This document shows, in pieces, positions 24,646 through 31,661 of a stretch of DNA of 44,959 nt. The stretch is from a virus, in the IMG/VR virus record IMGVR_UViG_3300042868_004161, positions 1-44,959 of that record. One strand, written 5' to 3'. The first letter of the stretch is position 1. The number at the start of each line of letters is the position of its first letter. A model generated the notes under the pieces. That model saw only the letters and a program-made list of their open reading frames with translations. It ran no database searches and had not been told where the DNA came from. The translations under genes were made by a program, and so were the position numbers.

Positions 24646-25518
24646 TTACTTCTCCTCCAAATAAGTCTTGTACTGCTCACACCATTGCGACACCTGACAA
24701 TACCTAGCGCACCGAGTACGCTCACCATCCCTAACTTCAAGGATGTATCCCTTACCAGCCTCCCCTAAGGCGGTCTCAGCTTCAGACAGGCTGGCATGGA
24801 CTGACTTGGCACGGACACCGCCATCTTTCTTTACAGCGTAGACTGTTGGTTTTTCCCAACACTCAGCAGGGGTACACTCAGGCAATGCTTCATTGGTGTC
24901 GGTGGCAAACAGGGCTTCGCTATGGAGGTGGATGCGTTCCTTAATGAACGCTTCACGCTGTTCCATAGTCCAAATAGGGATATCAATAGTAACTACCTGC
25001 TTGGCTGGGTAGTTCTGCCGAGTGGTGGCTTCCATTTCCTTCCAGTCCTTTAGGATCGCAACGATCTTAATCTTGGATATGGGGGCTTTCTTGACTGTCT
25101 CAACAAGCCATGCATAGATATTGAGTTGCTGTTCCCACTCAGGCTTGTCGTTCATAACAGACCATACGCTGACGGTCTTATAGTCATTAATCTCAATGCC
25201 TTCATCGGTAACGACTTGAAGGTCAATCGCCCCTGAGATGTGCCATCCATCGAGGTCAGCATGGAGTCGTTGCTCAACGATGTTATTCTCGTCCTTGCCC
25301 TGCTCCAAGACAGAATGAACAGCACTACCGAAGATAGACCAAATCATATCGATTACATCTACCTCGATCTGGTCAGCATACTTGGCTTTGAGTTGAACGA
25401 TTTGGGGGCTGCTTAGTAATTCGGTAACGGACATATGCGCCTTACCTTTAGTGTATGTAGGTCTTTCGACTACATTGACAAAGGGCTGTGGCAATCCATA
25501 CTTATTTGTAATTTTCAT
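24646..25518 (-). CDS. PD-(D/E)XK exonuclease, RecB/Cas4-like with cysteine cluster
   Basis: A 290-residue protein. The nuclease core has GSAVHSVLE (H68), GAIDLQ (D99), NDYKT (D112, K114) and QLNIYAW (Q130...Y), which is the RecB/lambda-exonuclease order. The C-terminus has Cys at 270, 274 and 280 (RCARYCQVSQWC) plus earlier Cys215/220, so an iron-sulphur or zinc cluster like that of Cas4/AddB is plausible. It would resect double-strand ends to feed the ERF annealing protein encoded three genes on. It is the first gene of the minus early operon, directly under the divergent promoter. Confidence 0.85.
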   Translation of the reverse strand: MKITNKYGLPQPFVNVVERPTYTKGKAHMSVTELLSSPQIVQLKAKYADQIEVDVIDMIWSIFGSAVHSVLEQGKDENNIVEQRLHADLDGWHISGAIDLQVVTDEGIEINDYKTVSVWSVMNDKPEWEQQLNIYAWLVETVKKAPISKIKIVAILKDWKEMEATTRQNYPAKQVVTIDIPIWTMEQREAFIKERIHLHSEALFATDTNEALPECTPAECWEKPTVYAVKKDGGVRAKSVHASLSEAETALGEAGKGYILEVRDGERTRCARYCQVSQWCEQYKTYLEEK

Positions 25519-25547
25519 TGGTTCCCTAGTAAGTAAGTTAAACTATT

Positions 25548-25607
25548 TTGACTTCTGTTTTAATAACTATACAATAGATTGTACACATTGTGTTTCAAGT
25601 ATTGCAA
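25548..25607. promoter_or_regulatory. Divergent early promoter region with palindromic operator candidate
   Basis: The 113-base gap between the exonuclease and RusA genes holds promoters both ways. Plus strand: TTGACT (25548-25553), 16 bases, TACAAT (25570-25575). Minus strand: TTGCAA, 18 bases, TACAAT, read as the complements within 25578-25607. The inverted repeat TACAAT-AG-ATTGTA (25570-25583) overlaps the plus -10 and the minus -10, so one dimeric protein could shut both operons. GTATTGCA at 25599-25606 is the reverse complement of TGCAATAC, a motif seen again at 34.8 kb. AAGGAAATCAG then precedes the RusA ATG. Confidence 0.6.
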
Positions 25608-25631
25608 ATATTTTTTAATTAAGGAAATCAG

Positions 25632-25961
25632 ATGATCATCTTCCCTTGGCCGCCGTCCGCACTGCGCCCCAACGTCAAGACCCACTGGGCTACAAAGGCT
25701 AAAGCCACCAAGGAATATAAGGAAATTTGCTTCTACCTAACCAAGGAACAGAACCTTCCGACTAGGGAATATACCGAGTTGCATTTAATCTTTACGCCCC
25801 CAAGTAAGCGTCATTACGACCTTGATAACTTACTCGCCAGCATGAAGGCGGGGTTAGATGGGATGTCATTAGCACTTAAGATAAACGACAAATGCTTTAC
25901 CAAAATCACGGTAGAGAAGACGGGAAATGTAGGAGGAATGGTCAAGGTTATATTAGGGTAA
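25632..25961 (+). CDS. rusA: RusA-like Holliday junction resolvase
   Basis: A 109-residue protein. PPSALRPNVKTHWATKAKATKEYK, LIFTPPSKRHYDLDNLLASMKAGLDGMSLALKINDKCF carry the RusA pattern, with the DLDN acidic pair and a later Asp (NDK) as metal-binding candidates and a Lys in SMKAGLDG. RusA dimers cut four-way junctions. It complements the exonuclease/ERF set on the other strand of the same divergent promoter. The 22 bp palindrome starts 8 bases after the stop codon. Confidence 0.88.
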   Translation: MIIFPWPPSALRPNVKTHWATKAKATKEYKEICFYLTKEQNLPTREYTELHLIFTPPSKRHYDLDNLLASMKAGLDGMSLALKINDKCFTKITVEKTGNVGGMVKVILG

Positions 25962-25969
25962 ACCCTAGT

Positions 25970-25991
25970 TATCTTTAAACGTTTAAAGATA
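25970..25991. repeat. Perfect 22 bp palindrome, copy 1
   Basis: Two head-to-head copies of TATCTTTAAAC make a perfect 22 bp palindrome just after rusA. The same 22 bp occurs at 38227-38248. There is no loop and no T-run, so a protein-binding site is more likely than a terminator. Confidence 0.9.
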
Positions 25992-26043
25992 GCCTGTAAA
26001 TTTATACAGTAAAATAGCCTTGTTTCTTAGTTGGTTCCTCTTG

Positions 26044-26086
26044 GGGGCGGTAAGTCTTATCCTTTACGTGACCGCCCCATTTTTTT
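26044..26086 (+). terminator. Intrinsic terminator after rusA
   Basis: GGGGCGGT (26044-26051) pairs perfectly with ACCGCCCC (26071-26078), followed by ATTTTTTT. The loop is long (19 bases), but the stem and T-run are strong. It should end rusA transcription and separate it from the next transcript. Confidence 0.75.
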
Positions 26087-26090
26087 GTGT

Positions 26091-26230
26091 TATAGTTTTA
26101 AAAACGGAGTGAAGTCCGAGTAGCAAATAGATTTCGAGTAGACCCCTTCGGGTTGTTCTGAGTGTTTAGTAAATGTTCGAGATCCATTTATTAAGCAACT
26201 TCACCTTAGAACAACCCCAAGGGGTTTTTT
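26091..26230 (+). ncRNA. Candidate structured non-coding RNA ending in terminator hairpin
   Basis: This segment has no ORF but strong nested pairing. A small hairpin CGGA/TCCG lies at 26105-26118. A 20-base arm 26143-26162 pairs with 26205-26224 at 18 of 20 positions before allowing G-U pairs. Inside it, TTTAGTAAATG pairs with CATTTATTAAG. The outer stem ends in AAGGGG followed directly by six T, so the RNA would close with its own terminator. TATAGT at 26091-26096 could be a -10, but no clear -35 is seen. CGAGTAG occurs twice upstream of the main stem. No known RNA family was recognised. Confidence 0.55.
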
Positions 26231-26504
26231 GTTTTACGGTTTATCCTGGACGGCAGAGAAACACCAGCGGGATAGATACAAGCGCTACTGGGGAAGTAGA
26301 TGTAACAGCGCAATGTCGGTGGCGAAGCTAGTGCCGACTCTACGAACGACTGGCGAGTGTTGTGGCTCCAATAAGGGTAACGACTAAAGGCACACTTCTA
26401 GGGCGGAGTGTGTCCACCAAATGGGTATTACATGTGTAACACGGGTTTATAAGAAGTAATAATTAGAAGTAACAATAAGAAACAGTTTTTTTACGAGGAA
26501 AACG
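26231..26504 (+). other. Gene-free structured leader of the ParB-like gene
   Basis: A 274-base stretch without a credible ORF or tRNA. Pairings visible by eye are CTACT/AGTAG nested within GCGCT/AGCGC (around 26282-26311), GTCGG/CCGAC around 26315-26340, and CACACT/AGTGTG around 26393-26412. An inverted repeat TTACA/TGTAA follows. The region ends with ACGAGGAAAACG, a good ribosome-binding site for the ParB-like gene. It may be a long regulatory leader or a second non-coding RNA. Confidence 0.45.
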
Positions 26505-27305
26505 ATGAAACTTAAAATAGCAAAAATTGAACTGGATAACGAACTTCAATCCAGAGCAGGGATGAATGAAGAGGTAGTGCAAGAGTACATGCACATCATT
26601 CTTGGCGGTACACAGATGCCACCAGTAACCGTCTTCCATGATGGTAAAAAGTACCACTTAGCAGACGGTTGGCATCGCTTCTCCGGCTATAAGGCAGCAG
26701 GCTTTACGGAGATTGAAGCAAACATTATCGAAGGCACACGCAGGGATGCAGTACTGTATTCCGTTGGTGCAAACGATGATCACGGACTACGCAGATCCAA
26801 CGAAGATAAACGCAGATCAGTAACGATCCTCTTGGATGATTTTGAATGGTCGGAGTGGAGTGATTCTGACATTGCTCGGGCATGTAAAGTATCATCCGTG
26901 TTCGTTAATAAAATTCGTAAATTACTTAAAGGTGATGAAGTACCAGCAATCCGTAAGGTAAAGCGTGGCGATACCGAGTACGAAATGGATACGAGTAAGA
27001 TCGGCGATAAAGAACCAGCAATCGAGTACGATTTTAAAGAAGACAAACTTGAAGAGATGGCTACTGAGTTCAAGGCAATAGCGGACGAGAACGAAGAACT
27101 TAGAACGAAGTTAGCAATCAAGGTAATGGAAGGTACTGAAGAAGAGAAGCAAGAAGCACAATCAATCATTACCGAACTGCGTGAGACGATTAAAAGTTTA
27201 GAAGCACAAGTCAAGGGTTTAACTGCATCGAGAGATGCATACCAATCCAAGAACGCAGAGTTGTTAAAACAAGTTAACTATTGGAAGAAGCAGGCGCAGA
27301 AGTAA
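26505..27305 (+). CDS. ParB-like DNA-binding protein with coiled-coil tail
   Basis: A 266-residue protein. The N-terminal ParB/Srx-like domain has MPPVTVFHDGKKYHLADGWHRFSGYKAAG (the DGWHR box at 54-58) and GANDDHGLRRSNEDKRR. A helix-turn-helix region follows (WSDSDIARACKVSSVFVNKIRKLL, ~118-142). Residues ~175-264 are a long coiled coil. This domain order is known from phage and plasmid ParB-like regulators. The family includes CTP-dependent clamps and nucleases. No ParA is seen nearby, so a role in replication or transcription control is more likely than partition. It sits between two structured non-coding tracts. Confidence 0.8.
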   Translation: MKLKIAKIELDNELQSRAGMNEEVVQEYMHIILGGTQMPPVTVFHDGKKYHLADGWHRFSGYKAAGFTEIEANIIEGTRRDAVLYSVGANDDHGLRRSNEDKRRSVTILLDDFEWSEWSDSDIARACKVSSVFVNKIRKLLKGDEVPAIRKVKRGDTEYEMDTSKIGDKEPAIEYDFKEDKLEEMATEFKAIADENEELRTKLAIKVMEGTEEEKQEAQSIITELRETIKSLEAQVKGLTASRDAYQSKNAELLKQVNYWKKQAQK

Positions 27306-27535
27306 AAGTTTATGGAGGGGCAGGCCGTTAAGCCGTATAAACCTAGCGATCGTAGGCAGACTGGATAGAAGTAGAAGGTCTCTGTACGAAAACAGATAAG
27401 GATGATCGCAACGTGTGCTTATACCCTCCGCCTTTTTATGGGGAGACTGACACTATTCAGCTCGATGCCTATCTAGTCAGGTAAGACTAAAAAGACTGTT
27501 TCCCCACCCCGACATCAAGCGGTTTCTTGATAGCA
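27306..27535 (+). ncRNA. Structured non-coding tract between ParB-like and helicase genes
   Basis: Two nested structures can be drawn. First, GGAGGG (27314-27319) pairs with CCCTCC (27424-27429), which is followed by GCCTTTTT. Inside are the stems CCTA/TAGG (27342-27356) and TCTGT/ACAGA (27381-27396), plus GGC/GCC. Second, GGGGA (27440-27444) pairs with TCCCC (27501-27505), enclosing CTGAC/GTCAG (27447-27480). The first looks like an RNA with its own terminator, the second like a leader hairpin before the helicase. No ORF or known RNA family is seen. Confidence 0.5.
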
Positions 27536-27546
27536 AAGGAGAAAAA

Positions 27547-29025
27547 TTGTTAGAGTTACGCCCACATCAGCAAGAAGTGGTTGATCAGTTAAAAGAAGGT
27601 TTCAAAAGCGGACACACCCGTCAACTTCTTTACGCATCCACAGGCTTCGGCAAGACCGAAGTGGCGATGGAGATTATGAAACGAGTATCCGAAGGGTACA
27701 AAAAAGCGGCCATGATTGTTGACCGCATCGTTCTTTGTGATCAAACCAGCGCACGATTATCCAAATACGGCATTGAACATGGAGTAATGCAGGCAGGTCA
27801 TTGGCGAGAGCGACCGCATGAACGCATCCAAGTTTGTTCAGCCCAAACATTAGAACGCAGAAAGTCATTCCCTGATATAGACCTTGTCATCATTGACGAG
27901 TGCCATATCATGCGCAGAAAGACCGTAGAGTTCTTAAAAGAAAACCCACAGATCAGAGTTATTGGATTGACCGCTACTCCTTTTACTAAAGGACTGGGCG
28001 ATGTCTATACCCATGTAGTCGGGGCTACACCCACAGGCGATCTAGTTGAGAAGGGCTGGTTAGTTCCGCTTAAAGTCTTTGTTGCTAAAGAGATTGACAT
28101 GACGGGCGCGAAAAAGATTGCAGGCGAGTGGGCTGCTGACGAGGTATCCAAGCGTGGTATGGCTATTACTGGAGATGTCGTAAACGAGTGGATCAAGAAG
28201 ACGCACGAAGTGTTTGGTGGCCCACGAAAGACCATTATCTTTTGTTCAGGGGTTGATCACGGTAAAGACTTAGTAAAAGGATTTGCTGATGCTGGTTATC
28301 GCTTTGAGTCCATATCGTATCGGGAAGATGATGACTTCAAACGTATGACGATTGAAGAATTTTCCAAACCAGACACAACCATTCACGGGCTTATAGCCAC
28401 GGATATTCTGACACGAGGTTTCGATGTAACCGATGTCATGATTGGAGTGTCTGCAAGACCGTTCTCTAAGTCGTTCTCATCCCATGTGCAACAGATGGGC
28501 AGGGTAATGCGCCCCCATGACGGTAAAGAGTTTGGCTTATGGCTTGACCACTCAGGCAATTTCTTGCGGTTCAGGAAAGACTGGGACAAGTTGTATACCG
28601 TTGGTGTCCAGACTTTAGACACGATCAGCGAGAAGGCACAAAAAGAACCAACCCTAAAAGAGAAACAGGAAGCGACTTGCCCACGGTGTAAGTCTTTATG
28701 GACTCCAGTAGGTAATGCGTGCTCTGAATGTGGCTACGAGAAGCCATTAAAACAAATCCTTACAATTCCAGGCGAGTTGCAGGAATTGGCAGAAAGCAAT
28801 CGTAAGTTACAGATTGACAACCGCCAGTTCTATGCCGAACTTATGTACTACGGCAAGATGAAGGGCTACAAAGACGGTTGGGCAGCCATGAAATATCGGG
28901 AGAAGTTTGACGTATACCCGAATGGTTTGCGTGTAGAGCCTATCCCAACATCAGCCAAGACTATGGGATGGATCAAAAGCAGGCTTATTGCTTACTCCAA
29001 GAGTAAAGCAAAGGCTTCAGCATGA
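27547..29025 (+). CDS. SF2 DNA helicase with C-terminal zinc finger
   Basis: A 492-residue protein. Helicase motifs are I at TGFGKT (33-37), II at DECH (117-120), III at TATPF, and VI at QQMGRVMRP (315-323). LRPHQQEVV at the start is the Q-like region. This places it in the XPB/RAD25/UvsW-like group. A zinc finger follows at CPRC...CSEC (378-395). The start is TTG at 27547, supported by AAAGGAG ending 5 bases upstream. It is probably used to open or remodel replication or recombination intermediates. The next small gene overlaps its stop (ATGA). Confidence 0.88.
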   Translation: MLELRPHQQEVVDQLKEGFKSGHTRQLLYASTGFGKTEVAMEIMKRVSEGYKKAAMIVDRIVLCDQTSARLSKYGIEHGVMQAGHWRERPHERIQVCSAQTLERRKSFPDIDLVIIDECHIMRRKTVEFLKENPQIRVIGLTATPFTKGLGDVYTHVVGATPTGDLVEKGWLVPLKVFVAKEIDMTGAKKIAGEWAADEVSKRGMAITGDVVNEWIKKTHEVFGGPRKTIIFCSGVDHGKDLVKGFADAGYRFESISYREDDDFKRMTIEEFSKPDTTIHGLIATDILTRGFDVTDVMIGVSARPFSKSFSSHVQQMGRVMRPHDGKEFGLWLDHSGNFLRFRKDWDKLYTVGVQTLDTISEKAQKEPTLKEKQEATCPRCKSLWTPVGNACSECGYEKPLKQILTIPGELQELAESNRKLQIDNRQFYAELMYYGKMKGYKDGWAAMKYREKFDVYPNGLRVEPIPTSAKTMGWIKSRLIAYSKSKAKASA

Positions 29026-29198
29026 AGAGAGATCCGTGGGCAAGGTTTAAAGCCAACACTCCAGCAGAGCGTATGGCTTACTTAGCGATGTGGTACAGAG
29101 GATATGCCAATCGAATGGGCATTGAGAAGGCAAAAATAAAACTAGATAAAGATCCTGAAAGGGACGCAATCAGAGAAGCCATGAGGAAAAACAGATGA
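29022..29198 (+). CDS. 58-residue basic protein between helicase and methyltransferase
   Basis: The ATG at 29022 overlaps the helicase stop (ATGA), and its TGA overlaps the methyltransferase ATG (ATGA). The product begins MKRDPWARFKANTPAER and is strongly basic and helical. Overlaps at both ends support a genuine gene. Composition suggests nucleic-acid binding. No family is identified. Confidence 0.7.
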   Translation: MKRDPWARFKANTPAERMAYLAMWYRGYANRMGIEKAKIKLDKDPERDAIREAMRKNR

Positions 29199-30451
29199 AT
29201 TACTTATCAGTATGTAGTGGAGTTGAAGCTGCAAGCGTAGCGTGGCATCCGTTAGGTTGGAATGCGGTTGGTTATGCAGAGATCGAACCGTTTCCATCGG
29301 CAGTATTGGCACATCATTACCCAACAGTCACTAATTTTGGTGACATGACTAAATATAAGGAGTGGGACATTGGAACAGACGGATTGGATTTACTCGTTGG
29401 CGGGACACCTTGTCAAGCCTTCTCAGTCGCAGGACTTAGGCAAGGACTCGCAGACCCAAGGGGAAACCTCACCCTTGTCTATACTGGAATTCTTGATCAC
29501 TACAAACCCAAATGGTTTGTTTGGGAAAACGTCCCCGGTGTGCTCAGTTCAAACGGAGGACGGGATTTTGGTTCCTTCCTCGGGGCGGTGGCTGAACTCG
29601 GGTATGGGTTCGCATACCGAGTGCTTGACGCTCAATATTTCCGAGGCACCCCTCAGCGGAGGCGGAGGGTCTTTGTTGTCGGACATCTTGGAAACTGGGA
29701 ACTTGCCGCCAAAACACTTTTTGAGCAAGATTGCTTGTCAAGGCATCTTGAGACGAGCAGAAACAAGGGGAAAGTTACTTCCACCATTGTTACAGGAAGC
29801 GCTGGAGGAAACAATCAAGAGAGAGTGACCTTTAATAGACAAAGCCACTCCCAATATGGAACAGATCCCTTGGCCAGTACCGTCAAAGCCCGTGATCACA
29901 AACAGTTTACGGATTTGGTTGTGTATGAAACACACCCAGCAGATTCAAGGGTAAAAGAAATGGGCGATGTATGCCAAACCGTAACCTCTAGATGGGGTAC
30001 GGGTGGGGGTAATGTACCTATCGCAATTCAAGATGTATCAGGCAGGGATAAGGCGCAGAATGGGCGCGGATGGAGTGATGAGAATGTCATGTATACACTT
30101 GACAGGGCATCCACCCAAGGAGTTGCCTATTCCATTCGGGAAGATGCCAAGGCTAACAACTTTAGTGCGACAGAGTTAGAAGTAACCCCAGCCCTGCAAG
30201 CACTCCGACCTTCTGTTCAGAGCCACCATGCCCAAACCTTTATCGCCAGCAATATGGCGGTCAGAAGACTTACACCAATAGAGTGTGAACGGCTTCAAGG
30301 CTTCCCTGATAACTACACGAACATCCCTTGGAGGGGCAAGAGTGAATCTCCCGATAGCCTACGGTACAAAGCGATGGGAAACTCAATGGCAGTTCCGTGC
30401 ATGAACTGGATTGGTCAGCGTATTCAACAAGTAGAGGATGGATTGGTATGA
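29195..30451 (+). CDS. dcm: C5-cytosine DNA methyltransferase (Dcm type)
   Basis: A 418-residue protein. The motifs are complete: I at SVCSGVEAASVAW, IV at GGTPCQAFSVAG (catalytic C73), VI at ENVPG (E111), VIII at GTPQRRRRVF (154-158), IX at RRLTPIECERLQGFPDNY, and X at MGNSMAVP. The ~200 residues between VIII and IX hold the target-recognition region. It would methylate cytosine in host or phage DNA, likely protecting phage DNA from restriction or marking it. No cognate restriction enzyme is nearby. Bases 29370-29828 are also read in another frame. Confidence 0.93.
   Translation: MNYLSVCSGVEAASVAWHPLGWNAVGYAEIEPFPSAVLAHHYPTVTNFGDMTKYKEWDIGTDGLDLLVGGTPCQAFSVAGLRQGLADPRGNLTLVYTGILDHYKPKWFVWENVPGVLSSNGGRDFGSFLGAVAELGYGFAYRVLDAQYFRGTPQRRRRVFVVGHLGNWELAAKTLFEQDCLSRHLETSRNKGKVTSTIVTGSAGGNNQERVTFNRQSHSQYGTDPLASTVKARDHKQFTDLVVYETHPADSRVKEMGDVCQTVTSRWGTGGGNVPIAIQDVSGRDKAQNGRGWSDENVMYTLDRASTQGVAYSIREDAKANNFSATELEVTPALQALRPSVQSHHAQTFIASNMAVRRLTPIECERLQGFPDNYTNIPWRGKSESPDSLRYKAMGNSMAVPCMNWIGQRIQQVEDGLV
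29370..29828 (+). CDS. Gene overprinted on the methyltransferase in a second frame
   Basis: A 152-residue ORF lying wholly inside the methyltransferase gene in another frame. It starts with TTG at 29370, and a consensus AAGGAG (29357-29362) lies 7 bases upstream. The product begins MEQTDWIYSLAGHLVKPSQS. It ends with LSDILETGNLPPKHFLSKIACQGILRRAETRGKLLPPLLQEAL across ~45 residues, quoted here in parts: SDILETGNLPPKHFLS, then ACQGILRRAETRGKLLPP. I recall the same C-terminal pattern (LExGxVPxxxFLSxxACxGILRRAExRGKxLP) from many uncharacterised phage proteins encoded at cytosine methyltransferase genes. Both frames therefore appear conserved. Function is unknown, and I am relying on memory for the family. 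Confidence 0.65.
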   Translation: MEQTDWIYSLAGHLVKPSQSQDLGKDSQTQGETSPLSILEFLITTNPNGLFGKTSPVCSVQTEDGILVPSSGRWLNSGMGSHTECLTLNISEAPLSGGGGSLLSDILETGNLPPKHFLSKIACQGILRRAETRGKLLPPLLQEALEETIKRE

Positions 30452-30612
30452 ACAATGAAATCATCAAGACACCAGACGGAGACAGACTTTGGAGAGAAGT
30501 TCGTACGGCTTTAAGAATGTATGATCGCCAAATAAAAATTGCAAAGGAAGCAAGTGAAAAACGAAGTGCAATATCAAAACAAGCATGGGCAAAAAGGAAG
30601 GCAAAAGCATGA
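30448..30612 (+). CDS. 54-residue basic helical protein
   Basis: The ATG at 30448 overlaps the methyltransferase TGA, and its TGA overlaps the ATG of the TOPRIM gene. An in-frame ATG at 30397 would give a long overlap and is less likely. The product is MNNEIIKTPDGDRLW followed by a strongly basic helix (KEASEKRSAISKQAWAKRKAKA). It may bind nucleic acid. Tight coupling suggests use with the methyltransferase or primase-like protein. Confidence 0.65.
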   Translation: MNNEIIKTPDGDRLWREVRTALRMYDRQIKIAKEASEKRSAISKQAWAKRKAKA

Positions 30613-31406
30613 GTTTTCAACAGTTTGCTGAACAGCATGGACTTATCATCGATCACTTGGTGCATGACAAGTGGACAAGAGTTTCAACCACCGACAAACC
30701 AAACAAAAAGAACGGTTCGTATATCTTTGACGGCAATTCCGGGGCGGTGCAGAATTGGGCAATCCATGAGAAACCAGTTACTTTTAAGGGCAAGCATGAC
30801 CCTTCACGAGTAGCAAGAAAGCCAAAAGTTGTAATCGACCAACAGGCAAACCAAACCAAGGCGACCAATAAGGCTGCATTCATCCTTGGAAATGCACTGA
30901 AGAAGCCCCACCCTTACCTTGCAAAAAAAGGGTTTCTAGGGGAAAAGGGTTGGGTATGGAATGATCTTTTGGTGATTCCAATGCGGATTAATGGCGATCT
31001 TGTGGGCTGTCAATTGATTGACCAAGAGGGCAATAAGAAGTTTTTGAGTGGGCAAAAGACCAAAGGGGCTTCGGCAGTCTTTGACAACAAGGGAGTTGTT
31101 CTTCTTTGCGAGGGGTATGCGACTGCATTATCCGTAAGACGGGCCTTAAAAACAGTTCGGCTGCGGTACACAATCGTAGTGTGTTTCTCTGCTGGAAACA
31201 TTGTTGAAATGGCAAAGACCTACCCTGACTCTTTAATTGTTGCCGACCATGACTTAATTGGCATCAAGGTGGCTAAACAAATCGCCCACCCTTACTGGCT
31301 TTCTCCAGAAAAGGGCGAGGATTTTAATGACTATGAGATTAGGGTCGGTGCTGAGAAGGCAGGGGAAGAACTTGGGAATCTTATACAAAGCACCAAGCCA
31401 CAATGA
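30609..31406 (+). CDS. TOPRIM-domain primase-like protein
   Basis: A 265-residue protein. The TOPRIM core has VVLLCEGYATALSVRRAL (E168) and SLIVADHD (D213, D215), and continues with GIKVAKQIA and GEDFNDYEI, as in Toprim_3 proteins of phage/P4-type primases. The N-terminal region lacks a CHC2 zinc finger but has an aromatic, basic fold (GSYIFDGNSGAVQNW). It starts at ATG 30609 (overlap ATGA, AAGGAAGG upstream), not the earlier in-frame ATG at 30585. It could synthesise primers or nick DNA. A replicative helicase domain is not attached. Confidence 0.8.
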   Translation: MSFQQFAEQHGLIIDHLVHDKWTRVSTTDKPNKKNGSYIFDGNSGAVQNWAIHEKPVTFKGKHDPSRVARKPKVVIDQQANQTKATNKAAFILGNALKKPHPYLAKKGFLGEKGWVWNDLLVIPMRINGDLVGCQLIDQEGNKKFLSGQKTKGASAVFDNKGVVLLCEGYATALSVRRALKTVRLRYTIVVCFSAGNIVEMAKTYPDSLIVADHDLIGIKVAKQIAHPYWLSPEKGEDFNDYEIRVGAEKAGEELGNLIQSTKPQ

Positions 31407-31457
31407 ACACCCCAAATAAAACGACACAGACAACATCGCCTAAAGTTAAGTCATCAT

Positions 31458-31661
31458 TCATAAGTCATCTCCCATGTAGTTATTGGTTAGCATTTCCATT
31501 ACCAAAGTCTTGATGCTCTGCTTACAATACTCAATATTTTTATCCAGCACAATGCCCACCGCTTCAGACTCAAGCGGTCTTCGGGCTTCCATCAATTTTA
31601 GGGCAGACTTTAGTTCTGCAAGCCTTACCCTTTCTTTCTTAAAATCACCATGAACTTGCAT
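31458..31661 (-). CDS. Small helical protein closing the minus accessory operon
   Basis: A 67-residue protein read from ATG 31661 (MQVHGDFKKERVRLAELKSALKLMEARR). An ATG nine codons upstream would overlap its neighbour by 44 bases. Largely helical and charged, possibly coiled coil. It is the last gene of the minus accessory block, 51 bases from the convergent TOPRIM gene. No family is recognised. Confidence 0.6.
   Translation of the reverse strand: MQVHGDFKKERVRLAELKSALKLMEARRPLESEAVGIVLDKNIEYCKQSIKTLVMEMLTNNYMGDDL

Noticed and set aside
26231-26504. Possible tRNA or hammerhead ribozyme in the structured tract
   Set aside because: No cloverleaf with a T-loop GTTCGAAT-like sequence and no CTGATGA...GAAA core could be found.
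31403-31513. 36-residue plus-strand ORF whose ATG overlaps the TOPRIM stop
   Set aside because: The ATGA overlap is suggestive, but it runs into the convergent gene and the product has no recognisable features.
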